Assembly (NCBI RefSeq): GCF_021018895.1
Contig: NC_079364.1
Span: 13,818,385 to 13,882,384, forward strand
Source: Seriola aureovittata
Taxonomy: Eukaryota; Chordata; Actinopteri; Carangiformes; Carangidae
Reading direction: 5' to 3'
Length of the DNA: 64,000 nucleotides
The notes beneath the pieces were generated by a model that saw only the letters and a program-made list of their open reading frames with translations, did not search any database and was not told the origin of the DNA. Of the stretch, positions 25,660 through 38,600 are shown piece by piece (the first letter of the stretch is position 1; each line of letters starts with the position of its first letter). Position numbers and translations under genes: made by a program.

Positions 25660-27131
25660 GGAAGAAACTTGAGTTGAAAAAAAAAAACGAAAAGCAAATA
25701 AGACCACCTTTCTTGGACGTGTCGTCGCTAACCGCTGGATGAAAAGTTGGAAAGGGGAGGCATCACCCGGACGGTGTACAGCAATGGCAGGCTGAGTGAA
25801 CCTCTCCCTGCTCTCTCGGCCCTGTGAGCAACGGCGTCTGTGCGGAGCAGACCATTGCACGCACGGAGGGGGGAAACGCTCCGGGAAAACGGGGGCATTC
25901 TCTAATTACCCCGAAACGTCTTCTCTAATAACGACTTTTTTGTTGTAGTACATTGGAATATACATTATTGCTTGATGCTTTTGTTTAATCTTCTGTTTGT
26001 AATCTTTTTTTTTTATTGCGGCTGAAAAAGTGCCCACCCCTGTTATCCCGTGTGATAAACAGTCCGGATACAATAAGGAGAAGCGACGCCGCTGTCTCTG
26101 CTGATGCTGAATGCTCACTTTCACCGTGAGATGCTGGTCAATGTTGTGATAGTATTTTGCAGAAGGGTTACAGTGGTCTTTCAAAATCTGGAGTGGGAGG
26201 GCAAAAACACAGGAAAGATATACTGCCCCCTTGTCAAATGCACCACAAATCGCTGTAAAATATAGCTCCAGGAAGCCTGCCCTCAGAACAAAACAGCGTG
26301 AGCAGAATATTAAAAAAGTTAGTTGCATAATGACCCAAAACTCTTTCCCTCCTCAGTGTTTGTGCGGTGTTTTGGCTGTAGTGCATCTGTTAGATTACAC
26401 AACGAGTCACATAACTAAACAGAGAGTCCTTATGTGAAAACATTTCTTTGGAGAGGGAAATTAGCAGTGTTTGTGGTTAAGTGACCTCACAGGAAACCAC
26501 AAAAGCCATTCAGTTGAGTTCCTATGACTTCCTAAACCACACCCCACGCACAGGATGCAACAATCTCAGCTTGCATTGTTTCACAGTTTACTTCTGTTTC
26601 CAGCAAACAATAATATGTGATATCAAAGTGGGCCACAGGAGAAACACAAAACGATGAAATAGTGTGACATGAAAGTCTTCAGTGTCCACTGTTACAGTAC
26701 ATGTGATAATGAACACAGAGACATAGCCTTTCTTTTCCAAACAAACTGAGCAATCACATTCCCTGAATCTAGCTCCTCTAATGATTATTTCCTCTGTCTT
26801 TCTTGCTCAGATGTGGAGGCGGGCTTGGTGACAGTGTAGGTGGTCTAAGGGGTTAATTCCCACCAGACATAATCCTACAAGGCTAGGATACCACCAGTCA
26901 AGAGTAGCAGACATGTCTTGAGGGTTGCAAGCAGTGGATGACCTCCGGAAAGGCCAGGTCACACTGAGAAGAGGATCAAGAGAGATGAACAGCTCTAAAA
27001 CCAGCAACCTTACATCAGCCAGGGAAACACACACTCATTTGAAGAAGAAATCGACTTGGGACATACAGTTTTCATCACAAGGGTTCACACACACATAGCA
27101 GTATTAAACATGCCCCAGGGGTGATACATAC

Positions 27132-27218
27132 TAGTATTGATGCAAGTCGTTCACTCCTTCTGAAGCTCCTCAAACGCCTGTCGGGATCGATCAGTGCGGA
27201 CAGCAGGATGTTTAACAT
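27132..27218 (-). CDS. Candidate alternative first exon of tjp1
   Basis: From an ATG at 27218 the minus strand reads 29 codons, including LLSALIDPDRRLRSFRRSER, and reaches a donor-like gtatgt exactly in phase 0, which would join exon 2 in frame. The surrounding 130 bases hold about eight CpGs in an otherwise CpG-poor stretch. It lies 1.7 kb upstream of exon 1. I do not recognise the peptide. The open frame also continues upstream of this ATG, and chance remains a real possibility. Confidence 0.25.
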
Positions 27219-27472
27219 GATCGCTCGGGTGTCTGCTACCAATAATTTACAATCGAAATAATCCGACTTGAGCACCAAAATATTGCCAATCACCTTTGAA
27301 AATGACAATAAACAGAAGTCTTTCCTCTGCTGCTCGCCTCTCACTCTCATCCACGCCTGTGATCGTACCTCAGATGTTCTGACAGAGAGGAGCAAGACAT
27401 TAGTGACACTCCACTGTGATCAAAGCTATCTTTGTCCTCTATGCTTGCATCCCTGCTCCCATCTCTCCCTCT

Positions 27473-27544
27473 TTTTCTCTCTCTCTCTATCACTCACAAA
27501 CACACAGACACAGACACACATACATAGACACACACACATACACA

Positions 27545-27590
<46 letters not shown>

Positions 27591-27597
27591 AAGACAC
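27473..27597. repeat. (CT)n and (CA)n compound repeat
   Basis: A short CT run, then CA units broken by CAGA and CATA, then a pure CA run of about 20 units. Confidence 0.93.
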
Positions 27598-29569
27598 AGC
27601 TCTTTTCGGCAGCGGGCAGCTTCAAAGCTCAGGTGCGCTCATGGAAGAGCAGGCACATGGAAAACAAAGGTGAACATGCAGGCCCACATTTTGTTGGAGC
27701 ACATCACAAGGTTCATTCAACCCAGCTTCTCCTGCAGCAAAAAGGCTAATGTAGAGTGAAACAGCATAATGTGCACAAACTATAAATGTAAAGCTGGCTG
27801 TTGATGCGCATAGAGGCGTTCACGTTAGCAAGAACACAAATACATGATGATGAATAAAGAAGAATGTGATGTTTGATGCGAAACAGTTGTTTTCCAACTG
27901 GTGAAAGTTCTTAAACAGATGTTATTTCCCTGTTTTCATCTGTCCTGAGTTAGGTGTCTGTGGGAGGGTGCTTGATCCCTCCTGTGCCCTGTTGACTCAG
28001 GGCTGCCCTGCAGGTCCAGCAGAGGCTCTGTTCCTACTTACTAATAGAAACCTTCTGGAGACATGCGACCAACTGAAGGTCTTTATCAATCTGTGTCACA
28101 TTATTGTAGACCAGGTCAACTATGGCTACATCTAGAAGTCATTCCTTTAGGATTCAAACATTGGTAAACAATAATTTGTGTGGATTTTTCTGTGGTGAAA
28201 TAACCTGTTTAAATGATCAAGCGGGTGTTATTCTATTCTTTCTTATGGGTTAAGAAATTTTCTTGCACAGTTGGGTACTGTAGTTTTTTTTAGCTGAGGA
28301 CTGATGCAAATTTGATGCACTTTTGTCTCTGAGATTGACTCAAAATAAACTGAGCTACAGTGCCCATGGAGAAAGGAACATGTCTTTGGACAACAATGGA
28401 GGACTATGGCACAGAAGAATAAGATACACGAGGCTTTGAATACACAGGCAGTGTTTGTTACCAGGATCAATTCACTGCCGGGTTTGGTGTTTTCATTGGA
28501 ATTTATTTCCATTAAGAAAAATATAGAATATCACCTGCCTTATACTTTAAATATAATTTTCACCTTGATTTCATTTTGAGAAACTTCCACTAACAGAATA
28601 TTGATATGTTCAGTAAAAGCCACAGAGAAAAGGGTTGTAGTATAACCCACTAATGATCAGTATACAAATGTCACATCTCTGCTTAAAAGGCCAACCGTTT
28701 GTGACCAGATTAGTATCATATGACAGGATTAGCAGGCATCTCTCAAATTCATCCCCTACCTTTCAGGTCAGTATTGTTCCAGCTTTTGTGAGGGACTCAA
28801 CCAGTAAACACAAATCTGGTTTTTGGATTTCAAGAAACATGAGTTTATGTGTAATAAGATGTGGTTGAAGATTCAAGGTCAAATGTATTCATCTATACAA
28901 TGATGGTAATTACAGTGCTCCCATCCAATGCTGATTACACAACACGAGAGAGAAATATCTCTAAAATAAAGCCATAAATAAAAACATTATAGAACTATAT
29001 TCCACAATAATATCTGATCATTAGGTGGGCTAAAAGAGCTATTCAAACAACAGCATGAAAAACTGTCTTTTAACCTGCATTTTACCTTCCACATATCATC
29101 TTAAATATCGACTGCAAACACACTCCCTGACTGCTGCTTTATATCAGAAAGAGTTTCCACAGGGTTCAAAGAAGGCCAACAAGGCGAGGAGCATATCCTT
29201 ACAGTAATAACTCAGATCTCCCTCCACTAAGAGAGACTCTAAACCTGATCTTCCACTAAACCTGTCAACTGTTTCCAGTCATGCAGTCCCTCTCCTCCAT
29301 ATCCAGTCACAGCACATACTATCAATCACACCCTCCCACATCACACAGTAAGCACCCCTGTTTTCAGCAGCACTGTGCAGGTGAGCTGTTGAGCAGTTCC
29401 TGGCTAAACTGAATACTTGAGCATGGTTAACATACAGTATTAATGGGATAAAACGAATACGTTTAGAATGAAACAATAAAGAAAACTGAAGCGTCTACAC
29501 CCATGCCAACAGCTCTGTGAGGCTTTGCCTAGGCATTAAACACAAACTCGTTAAGTAGTGGACAAATAG

Positions 29570-29990
29570 AAAGTTTGACCTGATGATGGCGCTAGAGGAA
29601 AAGTCCAGAGATCATCAAAGTTATCACAGTTCTTCCCGAGGGGGACATGAATGTGACTGCCACATTTCATGGCAATCCATTTGTGGAACCACCATGAGGT
29701 GCTAGAGGAAAAGTCAGACAATCACCGCGATTATGAGGAGGTCTTTGTTTGGGATCAGAATTTCATAGCAATCTAATTCAAAATATCAACCTGTTGGTGG
29801 AGCTAGAGATAGAGTCAGAGATTACCAAAGTTAGGCGGACTTATCCACTGGGACCATGAATGTCTGCATAAATTTTCTTGGCATATCTTCCCGACAACTG
29901 ATAAGGTATTTAAGTCTGGACTAAAGTGGACCAACCGACTGGCTGACCAACAGACCAACATTGCCATCCCTTGAGTCATGTTGCTAACAA
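29570..29990 (+). repeat. Dispersed repeat with three internal 'gctagaggaaaagtc' units
   Basis: Three diverged units of about 110-120 bp start near 29589, 29699 and 29799, each reading like GCTAGAGGAAAAGTC followed by AATCACC/ATCATCAAAG. A tail follows: TCTGGACTAAAGTGGACC, then ACAGACCAACATTGCCATCC. I recognise the tail and unit as a common percomorph dispersed repeat. No coding capacity. Confidence 0.7.
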
Positions 29991-32900
29991 GGCTATCAAC
30001 ATCAGCTATTATAAAATCTGAAGTCTTTTTTCTTTCATCATGTTTTGCAGTATCTACATATACTCTTGCTTTCATGCCCTAAAAAGATAAATGGCATTTA
30101 GCTATTTTGATGTCACAAAGCAACTGCAATTAATTTCAAATATATTCAAGGACACACAGTTCTGGGGAGGACTCCAAGAATGGCACTTAGTAAAAATGTA
30201 AATGAAAATATAAATACTTTCACATAGTTAAAAGTAGTTTCTTATTATTGGGGTTAATATTGCTACTATTGTGTTTGACTGTGTCCTTCCCTAATTCATT
30301 CACAACCACAGAAGAAAAGTTAACCTGTGTAAGAATAGTGTGAAGTGCTGTTATTCTGAGAGACACTTAGTTCCACTTAGCTCTCATGATGAAGAAATTA
30401 GCTTATCATTCTTATCCTTACAGTACTAAATTTACCATGGAGGGTCTTCAGTCACTGATAGTGAACTAGGCTACTTTTAATCTTCTGGAGACATTTACTC
30501 CAAGAGGCAGCCTGTGATCGACCAGCCAAAAAAAAAAATCTCTCATTTTCCTCTTTCTCTGCTTCTCTCTTGCTCTTTCTCTTCTCAACAGACAAGGACT
30601 GCTGAGCCTTTTATAGCCAGAGAACAGAGACTATGCTGCAGTGAACCTGGTTGAACTCCACTCTGCTTCCCAGCAATATCTCAAGTAGCTTAACAAGTAA
30701 TGGCCCAAGTTGCAAAGGACGATAACAGGTCTACTTGAAATTCCACCACTTTGCTACTTCTGTGATTATTTCTCAGTAAGGTAAACAGGCTGTTATGAGT
30801 TTCCTCCCTTGGACCAACCTGAATACTTAATGTCGAATCTTTATTTTTTTGCTTAGTGAGAGACCCACACCCATTAACAGTCAATATACTGTATAAATCT
30901 GCTGAGGAAGAACTAGCCATTACGTCATGCTCTCCATCCACGTGACGACCCCATTGTTTGCAGCAGAATGAGACTGTAAATTAAAAATATTGCAAATCCC
31001 AAGGTACAATCTACAGCGCACTCAGCTCAGTCTAGTGTGTGCGTGTGTTCGTGTATGTGTGTGTTATTGTGTGTGTATTTGTGTGTGTTTTTCCAGTGCA
31101 TACTTCATGACAATCCCCTTCATTGTTGCGATATAGCAGACAATGCAAATGTAACTTCAAGCAGCATTTTGTTACTGCCTAGTCTTATTTTTTCGTAAAG
31201 ATAAATGTATTACACTGTGTCTGTGCTGTCCCAGTTTGTCCTCCAGCTCATGACACGGAGAGAAAATACAGACTGTTCTCTAAAGTTTCAATTCACACTC
31301 TGTGGAAAATCATGGTTTTTCTAATGATAACGATCCACTTTCAAAGACCGATAAGAAAACCAGGAAAAAAAACAATCATCATTAAAAAAAAAAAACAGGT
31401 CAGGAAATCGCCTAACAATATAAAGTAAAAAAAAAAAAAAAAAACTAGGGCTATTCAGCTATAAAGAAAAGAGGGGAAAATCCATTGTTACCACAGAGAT
31501 GTGTTAAATAACGTGCACCCAGGCTGCACCTTTATGTGATTTTTATCATCCAATTCCACAAAGCTGCACTAAGTGACAGGTGGGTGCATGAAAATATTTT
31601 GCTGACATGTTAACCTGCTGGGTTACCTTACTGCACATATAAGCAATTCAGCGATGTGGGGAAAAGAGTAAGAATAAGTAAGGTAAATTTGAATTTAAAG
31701 CAAAATATCTGTCTTTTGTAAGTTTTATTTGTCATTTCACAGCAAGAATGATGTCTAATGGGAAATCTAAGCAAGCTTTAAAAAATGTTTTAATTTGACT
31801 TAAATTCAAATCACTGAGCATAAACAATACTGCTGTAGTATTTTCATTACATACTGATGATTGTACATTGTCACTGCTTCCCTATAATCAGATGAGCAAT
31901 GCTCAGCTGGATTTGTAAAACATGTGAGCTCAAGGGTCAAAAACAGAACATATTCAAGCAAGTCAAGAGATGGAAAATTGCTTGTGGGTAATGAATGGAG
32001 CTGTGACAAAAAAGTGCAACAAAGTGGAAAAGATCTGTGCAAACCGACAGCAGCATGACCACACAAATCCTCTCACATAATCAGATATTCTTAATCACAT
32101 GTTAAAGTGCATTCGAAGGACAAGTTCAAGTTGTTTTTACCAGTAATATTTTAATCTGTGAGGGCTGGACAACAGAACTGTATACTCTAAATGATTACAA
32201 AATGCAGAACAACAGACAAGTGATGTCGACAATCTTTTAGTTGTGGCTCTATTTACACAGCTGAGGGAGTTAGGAAAGACAGAGAGAGAGGACAGCACCT
32301 TATGAAGGTGGCAATGTAGCGTTTGATGCATGCATCAGTGAAAGCCTCGCATCACAGATCTGTCGAGTATAAATGCTTAAAAAAGGAGTAATTTGTTACT
32401 TATAACAAGCACGCCCTTAAACCACCAAAGCTGCATTGTTGTAGATTCACTTGGGAAGCTTTGAAATGCTCTGTACAAACTTGATTGGCTGATGAAGTCT
32501 TAATTATGGATGATGTTTACCTGTTCTCCACTTAAGGAGAATGAACCATTTTAAAAGAATGGGTTACAGTATTTTCCTGCACTTCATCACTCTATGTTAT
32601 CTGTCAGTGCCTTGCTTTCATTAAAATTGCATAACATGTCCGACATGATTGGAAGGAAGAATATCAGCCTTTCCTCAGCCTGCTGTATCCCAAGCAGACC
32701 AATTATCATTTTTGGAGTATCCATGTAGCCCATGTATGTACTCAAGTTAGTTGAGGAGGTGCATGTCAGGTATTCTCTACGAACGAGGCTTAGGAAACAC
32801 TGAAGCAGAGGTACTGAAGTACTGCAACACCTCACGCATAAAAGTCAGCCTTAAGGCCTCACCTGGTACAACTCAGAAAAACAAAACAATAAAACACTGA

Positions 32901-33995
32901 CACCGGGAGCAGTGGCACATTATCAGTCACACATTAGGCAGCACCACAGAAATATACAGCAATTATGCTGCACTGTTAATTCCAACGGGTTTATGTGTCA
33001 TCTCAGACAGAGTAAGAAGAGAGTGCAATAAAAGCAGCAGTTAAACTGTCTGGAAGCACTTACAGTAAATGTCCACCTCAGGCTATAACAACAGTGCAGT
33101 GAATACAATCTATACACATTCACTGATGAAACCTTAAAGCTTATCTTCTAAATCACAATGAATCACAATCTCACTCTGTAATCCATAGCTGTGGAATAGA
33201 AATACAGTGCAGTTAGAAAGTATTAGTGTAGTCAGAAAGTATTAGGGCAGTGAACACTAGTATGAATGGATCAGCGCATGTTGACTCATTTACACTAACT
33301 GCTTAACATGAGTTGCCTTAACTTTTCATGAGGTGACACATCGAGATGAAATCCTATTAAGGTACACCACATGATCTCCACTGTTTCCATTGTAAATCCT
33401 ACAGTGACAACAACCCTATTGTCTGTTGTGTGTATTGATATATTGACCAACAGTCTGGTTTGACTGAAGGTGGTGTGTTTGTTCATTATCTTACAGTTAT
33501 TATGGGATTTGTGAGTAAAAGTGACATTAGGCTTGATCCAAAAAAAAAAAAAAAAAAAGAATCAAAAACACCAACCAAGCAAACCATTCATTCAAGACCA
33601 CTGTTCAAAGATTTACCTGATCAATATGTCGGCCTTCTCTCTTGGTAATAAGGACAATTAGTGTTTCAAACTGTCACTGTTACAAATCGGAGCTACAGTA
33701 TATCCAAAAAGGAACAAACTGGTTTGAATGTGTTTTGTTCTGATATTGTCACTTGTAATCACAAGAGAAGATACAGAAGTGTAAAGTTGTAGAAACAGCA
33801 GACTCAGTCATTTTCATAGAGTGATAAATGTTTTCTGTTTGTGCAGTGAGGAAACCTGGTAGAGATAACTGATCACAACCTAGTTTATTTCTCACAGATG
33901 AATAATGTGTTAATAAAGTGTTTTTCATTTCAGACCTCGGGTAGTACAGGTAAAATTAGACACCTGTACAGTATTACTGTTAACAGATTTTAATA

Positions 33996-34226
33996 TAGGG
34001 CTGCAACAAAGGATTATTCTCACGTTCTCAGTTAATTAACTGTTTCGTCCATAAAATAGGTCAGAAAATAATTAAATTGCCCCCAAAAAGTTCAATCTAA
34101 ATTCAAAAATATTGTTTTCTATCATATAAGACAAAGAAAAACAGCAAATCTAAATCACAGGATTAATGTTTGCCATTTTTTTCTGGAAACAATGACATTA
34201 CAATTAACAATTAATCAAAATAGTGA
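33996..34226 (+). repeat. Dispersed 'gggctgcaac' repeat, copy
   Basis: Starts tagggctgcaac, then a TTAATTAACTG / CCATAAAATAGGTCAGAAAATA segment and ATCATATAAGACAAAGAAAAAC, ending in ACAATTAATCAAAATAG. It matches, with divergence, a short AT-rich element that I recognise as abundant in teleost genomes. Other copies here are at 36321, 47248, 57700, 59617 and 8431. Confidence 0.7.
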
Positions 34227-34378
34227 AGATTCATTATTGCTTGTTGAACATTTTGCAGACTGTAATGGATAATAGCAGGTCTAAAAACCGAAAGATACAC
34301 ATGTAAAATCTGAATAGCTTCAGTAATAGAGATTAGCAGTCTACATCCTCCACAGTGCAAAAACAGTGGCAGTCTCTG

Positions 34379-34740
34379 ATGTGAAAAAAAAATGATGAAG
34401 AAAAAAATTAATAAAAGAAAGAAAAGGAAAGGAAATAAAGGAATAGTAAATAAGGGGACAGCAAAGGAGAGTGGAGCAGAGGAGGGAAGATAAAAGAGAG
34501 GAGAAAAAGGGTAAAGGGATTAAAGCGAGAAAAAAGGAGAGCATGGGAAAAAAAGGGCCAGCTTGGTAGAAGAAGGAAGAATAATGTAATTTAAAAGTTA
34601 AGAGTTTTAATTTAATTTTAGGTAAGAGTTGATAAGATGAGAGGAAATGGAGAGAGGTGGAGAAAACTATGTGAAAGGAAAGGAAAGAGAGTGCAGCAAA
34701 AACAGAGAGAACAGTAGATAAGATAAGAGAAAGAAGGGCT
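34379..34740. repeat. Purine-rich low-complexity patch
   Basis: The plus strand is mostly A and G over about 360 bases, with GAAAGGAAAGG and GAGAGG phrases but no fixed period. It explains the Leu/Ser/Phe-rich chance frame on the minus strand at 34341-34544. Confidence 0.75.
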
Positions 34741-36320
34741 GAGCTGAACTACACTATTTTGTACCACAAAGTTATGATGAATTAGGGAATATTTCAAGTC
34801 CAGTGAACTCGGCGTTGGCCTGAATAAAGGACGTGCATCTCACCCCCACTGTCAGTGACTCTTCCATGGTACTGCCTGTTACTGCTACATTCCAGCAGTA
34901 TGAAACTGCTTGCACTGGGCAAAGGAGTGGAAACAGCAGGAGCTTCCAGAGAAACAGCCACAGGCACTCAACACCCCACAGGAGAAGTTGAACAGTTCAA
35001 GCTGAGTCAAGTGCCGGTCTGACAAAAACAGCCGTAATTCTGTAAAAATCGATTGAATTAACTCCACATTCACTGAGGCAAATTCATTTCTGGTGACTGT
35101 TGTAGTTATTGGCAGATAATTTCAGAGATGAAATCAGAGAACGGTCAGTCAGTGAAAACCCTTGGGCTCTTTTGAAAAGCTGACTGTGACACAGTATATC
35201 GGGAAAATTAGCAGTGAACTGAGCAGCTTTCTGTGCATTCAGTCAGCTTTTTGAAAAACATCAATTTCATTGCAATTTTCTGTAGATGGACAAAGTGTAT
35301 GCAGCTAGACTTGTGTTAAAAACATGCAGATACATGTGTGTATTTTTAAGCGTTTTGAATTAAGACCATTCGACACACTTTATCTTCTTCCCTATGAGTT
35401 AAAAAGAAACATTTAAAGAAACTACTGAATCAGACTCCTCTACTGCCACTTAACCCTTTTGGTCCTATGTTTATGACACTGCACGCTCCTCCAATGAAAT
35501 CACAACCCTACGAGAGGAAATGATGTTGTGTTTTTGGTAGAGTGGGGGAAGCAGAAGTGGTGGAGGATGGGAACCAGACCCAGCCAGCCACAGAGGCGGA
35601 TGGAGACACGGCAGCCACAGGGGCCGCTTCAAGCCTGGTGGTGATGAGATGCGATGGGACCCGACCCTGCAGACGCCCCAGCCAGTGTGTTAGCTGACTA
35701 ATCCCCTTGCCGTCCAGTGCCAGGATCCAGACTCATCAGCTTTGGTGTTCTCTTGTCAGACTCATTTTTATAACGTCCCGCTGGTCAATTCTAACCACTA
35801 ATGCCCAACACAACAGCCCCTAATGCCAAGTGATTATGGAGTGCTGTTTTAGCACATTTGTCGCCTGAAAAGAAAGAAAGAGCCACAAGGCAGTGGGCTG
35901 GCTCCCTGCTCAAAGGACCAGCCTGATGAACTCAGCAGAAAGGGAGCGGACCTAAAAGCCAGTCTAAGCCACCTCTCTCGGGGTGGGCACTGTGGGGCCT
36001 GAGCTGGGTCAGGACTGAGCTGGGCAGTGGGCAGGGATTTACAGTGTCCTATTCTACAGCATATAGACAGTTCCTATGAGCTCATACGTGAGGCGAGACT
36101 GAAAGTGTTCATCCAAACCTTTCCTGCATGCCAGGCACAGATATGCAAGGGTGTAGGCTTGTTTTTAAAGCGGGTAGGGACACAAGGGTGAATGAGGATG
36201 TGTCAAGGCGGCAAAAAGTATTATGGTATGGTTTGTAAACAGTGTAGATTTGCTTGCTGTAAACTGCCACCAAAGAGGTTAAAGAGGAAGGGTATATTGA
36301 GCAATATATGTACAAAAACA

Positions 36321-36460
36321 TCAGGGCTGAAACTTACAATGATTTTAGTTATATATCATTTTCTTATTTAATCGTTTTATCTATAAAATCTCAGAAAATT
36401 CTCAAAAAACAACCTCAATATAAAGAAATAGAGTTGTTATATCAAAGTGCTAAAAATGGT
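36321..36460 (+). repeat. Dispersed 'gggctgcaac' repeat, truncated copy
   Basis: Begins tcagggctgaaac and keeps the TTTAATCGTTTTATCTATAA and ATCTCAGAAAATTCTCAAAA parts, then loses similarity. A diverged, 3'-truncated member of the family at 33996. Confidence 0.6.
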
Positions 36461-37989
36461 ATGACTTACAATGAGTTATCCCCTCCCATTAGCCACACTT
36501 ACAATACAATAACCAACTGACAGCACAGATAAGTTTGTAATGAAATAAGACAAATTAATAGGATTCCATACTTTTGTCTTTGATTGAAGCTTCTTTAAAG
36601 GTGCCATATTTTAAATATTTTCAGTGTTCTATTTATATTTTATTAAGTTTTGATATCCTCAAGAAGATATGTTTGTGGTTTTATGTACCAAAAACCATCT
36701 CATCTCTGGTACTCTAGCAAAAGAAAAGCATTTTACAGACAAAAGGAATATAAATAATCGAGGAATGGGCAGACAATTGGACTTTATGACCTTTTCAAAG
36801 GTAGGGTATCGCTACTGCTTCACTGATTTATCATGCTGATAAATATGAACAAATTGTGCTCATGGTGTCTGAAATATGAACTGAATAGTTGAGACTCTAA
36901 CCGATCTTACATCGACATGTCAATATTGACAAAAGTTTAAGCTTTCACACCTTCATAACACTACTTCCTAAAAACTATGAAATGGGTCGCCAATGACCAG
37001 ATGGTTGACAGTCAAATTCAAACAAAAATCCTTCATTATGTCACATTTAGCCACACTGAAAAATAAACTTGTCAGTGCTCCCTGGTGAACAAAAAATATA
37101 TTGGTGACACATTCTCTAATCCTAAGATATATATCTTTGGCTTTTTGTTCTTACTTCTCGTTACGTGCAGGATATACTGATACCAAAATAATCAACATAA
37201 TACTAAGTGAATACTGGTCAGTGTAACAGCCCAGCTGAGTCACTGGTCTGGTCTCCATCATTGTTGGTTAGATTTGCTAGCCAGACAAAACAGAAACTGA
37301 AGTTAAGACAACAATGAGTGATGTGCTGATATTGAACAACTTTTGCCCCCTAAAAGCTTTTCATGACAGTTTGGATGGAATCAAACCAAAATAAAATTAG
37401 TTTTTTCTTTGAGATTACGAGACAAAATATTGGTAGGTATATTCTGTGTTCAGATTCAACTTTAATGTTTGTTACATGTCATTTGCCTCTATCTCTCATT
37501 AGATAACAGTCTAACGAAAAAAATAAAAATAAATCAACAAAACAGAGAACATAACATTAAATGCAGGGGTGGTATGTTGCATTTGCCTTTGCTGCACCAC
37601 CAACAGGGCACAGGGCTTTGTGTAGGGATGTTATCTGCCTCTGTTTGCCTAAAGCTCTTGTATCACCTGAGGCCCGCTCAGTTGAACTTGTGCCACTGGC
37701 CTAACCATGTGACACGTACAGTAAACAACATATGGAAGCTGCTGAAATGGGACGACAGCATCAGGGTAACACAGTGTAAAAAAAACACTTCAATGCTACA
37801 CTACTGTTCTGCTAATGTTTATTCCAAGCAGTCAAGCCAACTCAGTTCTGCTATCATTGACATTCTAGGTTTTATACACTGCTAAGCTGAGCCAAAGTCA
37901 ACAACACAGGACAAAGCCAAAGAAGTCTTGCTTTTTCAGATATGATCACAGCAAATGTTAAAAACCAAAGAGAAAGACAAGTGTTTTGT

Positions 37990-38600
37990 AGATACAGTTG
38001 TTCTGATACTGATGCTAGTATAAGAAATGCATCCGATACTGCCTAAAATATCGGCATGGGCACCTATACCATGTAAATTATTAATAAACTTTATAGTTTT
38101 AGACCCAGATAAAAAAGCAGTTGCTTACATAGGAAGTTGTGCTGTGCAGCCACCGGAAATTGTATATAATATAATATAGTGGCAAAGAATTGATTTCCAA
38201 CATTAACCATTAGCAAAATACAGCAATTTGGCAATATGTTACAATGGAAAGTCCTGGCAGTAAAAAGGCAACATGCAAAGTATGCAACGCTTAGATTTTG
38301 AGGGGTGGCACTAGTGTTAGGACAACTAGTGTAGGAATTAACTATTTCAAGTCAAATAAAATAATAATAATAAAAGAAAGATTATGTGGCATTCACGTAT
38401 TTGTTCATGTTTTACAAAGGGCTTAACTTGAGCCATGCCATACAACAATGACAGCAATCAAATCACATTCATACAAGGTTAGTAGTATACAGCTATTCAA
38501 GTTTTTTAAAGCATTGTTATTGGAAGTACTCTGTATCGGCTGATACCCAAGTGGCAGATATGGTATTGGGAGGGAAAAAATGGTATTGGAACATCTCTAG
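37990..38600 (+). mobile_element. Degenerate hAT-type DNA transposon fragment with BED-finger remnant
   Basis: The plus strand at 38247-38330 reads ESPGSKKATCKVCNA, a stop, then ILRGGTSVRTTS. This resembles the first Cys pair and following residues of the BED zinc finger in hAT transposases. The flanks show the GATACTG / TATCGGCTGATACCC style of sequence common at ends of such fish elements, with a right end ggaacatctcta and a partly matching inverted left end near 37998. The element is about 0.6 kb, carries a stop in the finger, and lacks the catalytic and dimerisation parts, so it is dead. Exact ends are uncertain. Confidence 0.6.

Larger units (their letters stand above)
25400..25930 (-). 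promoter_or_regulatory. tjp1: CpG-enriched tjp1 5'UTR and promoter region
   Basis: Directly upstream of the exon 1 start codon, this segment has many CpGs (for example around 25505-25560, 25725-25780 and 25820-25925), unlike the CpG-poor flanks. It has the character of a small CpG-island promoter. No TATA box stands out, and the transcription start cannot be fixed from sequence. The part nearest the ATG is probably 5'UTR. Confidence 0.65.

Noticed and set aside
37469..37885. 138-codon plus-strand frame
   Set aside because: No homology I recognise, low-complexity Lys/Asn part, no splice or promoter context.
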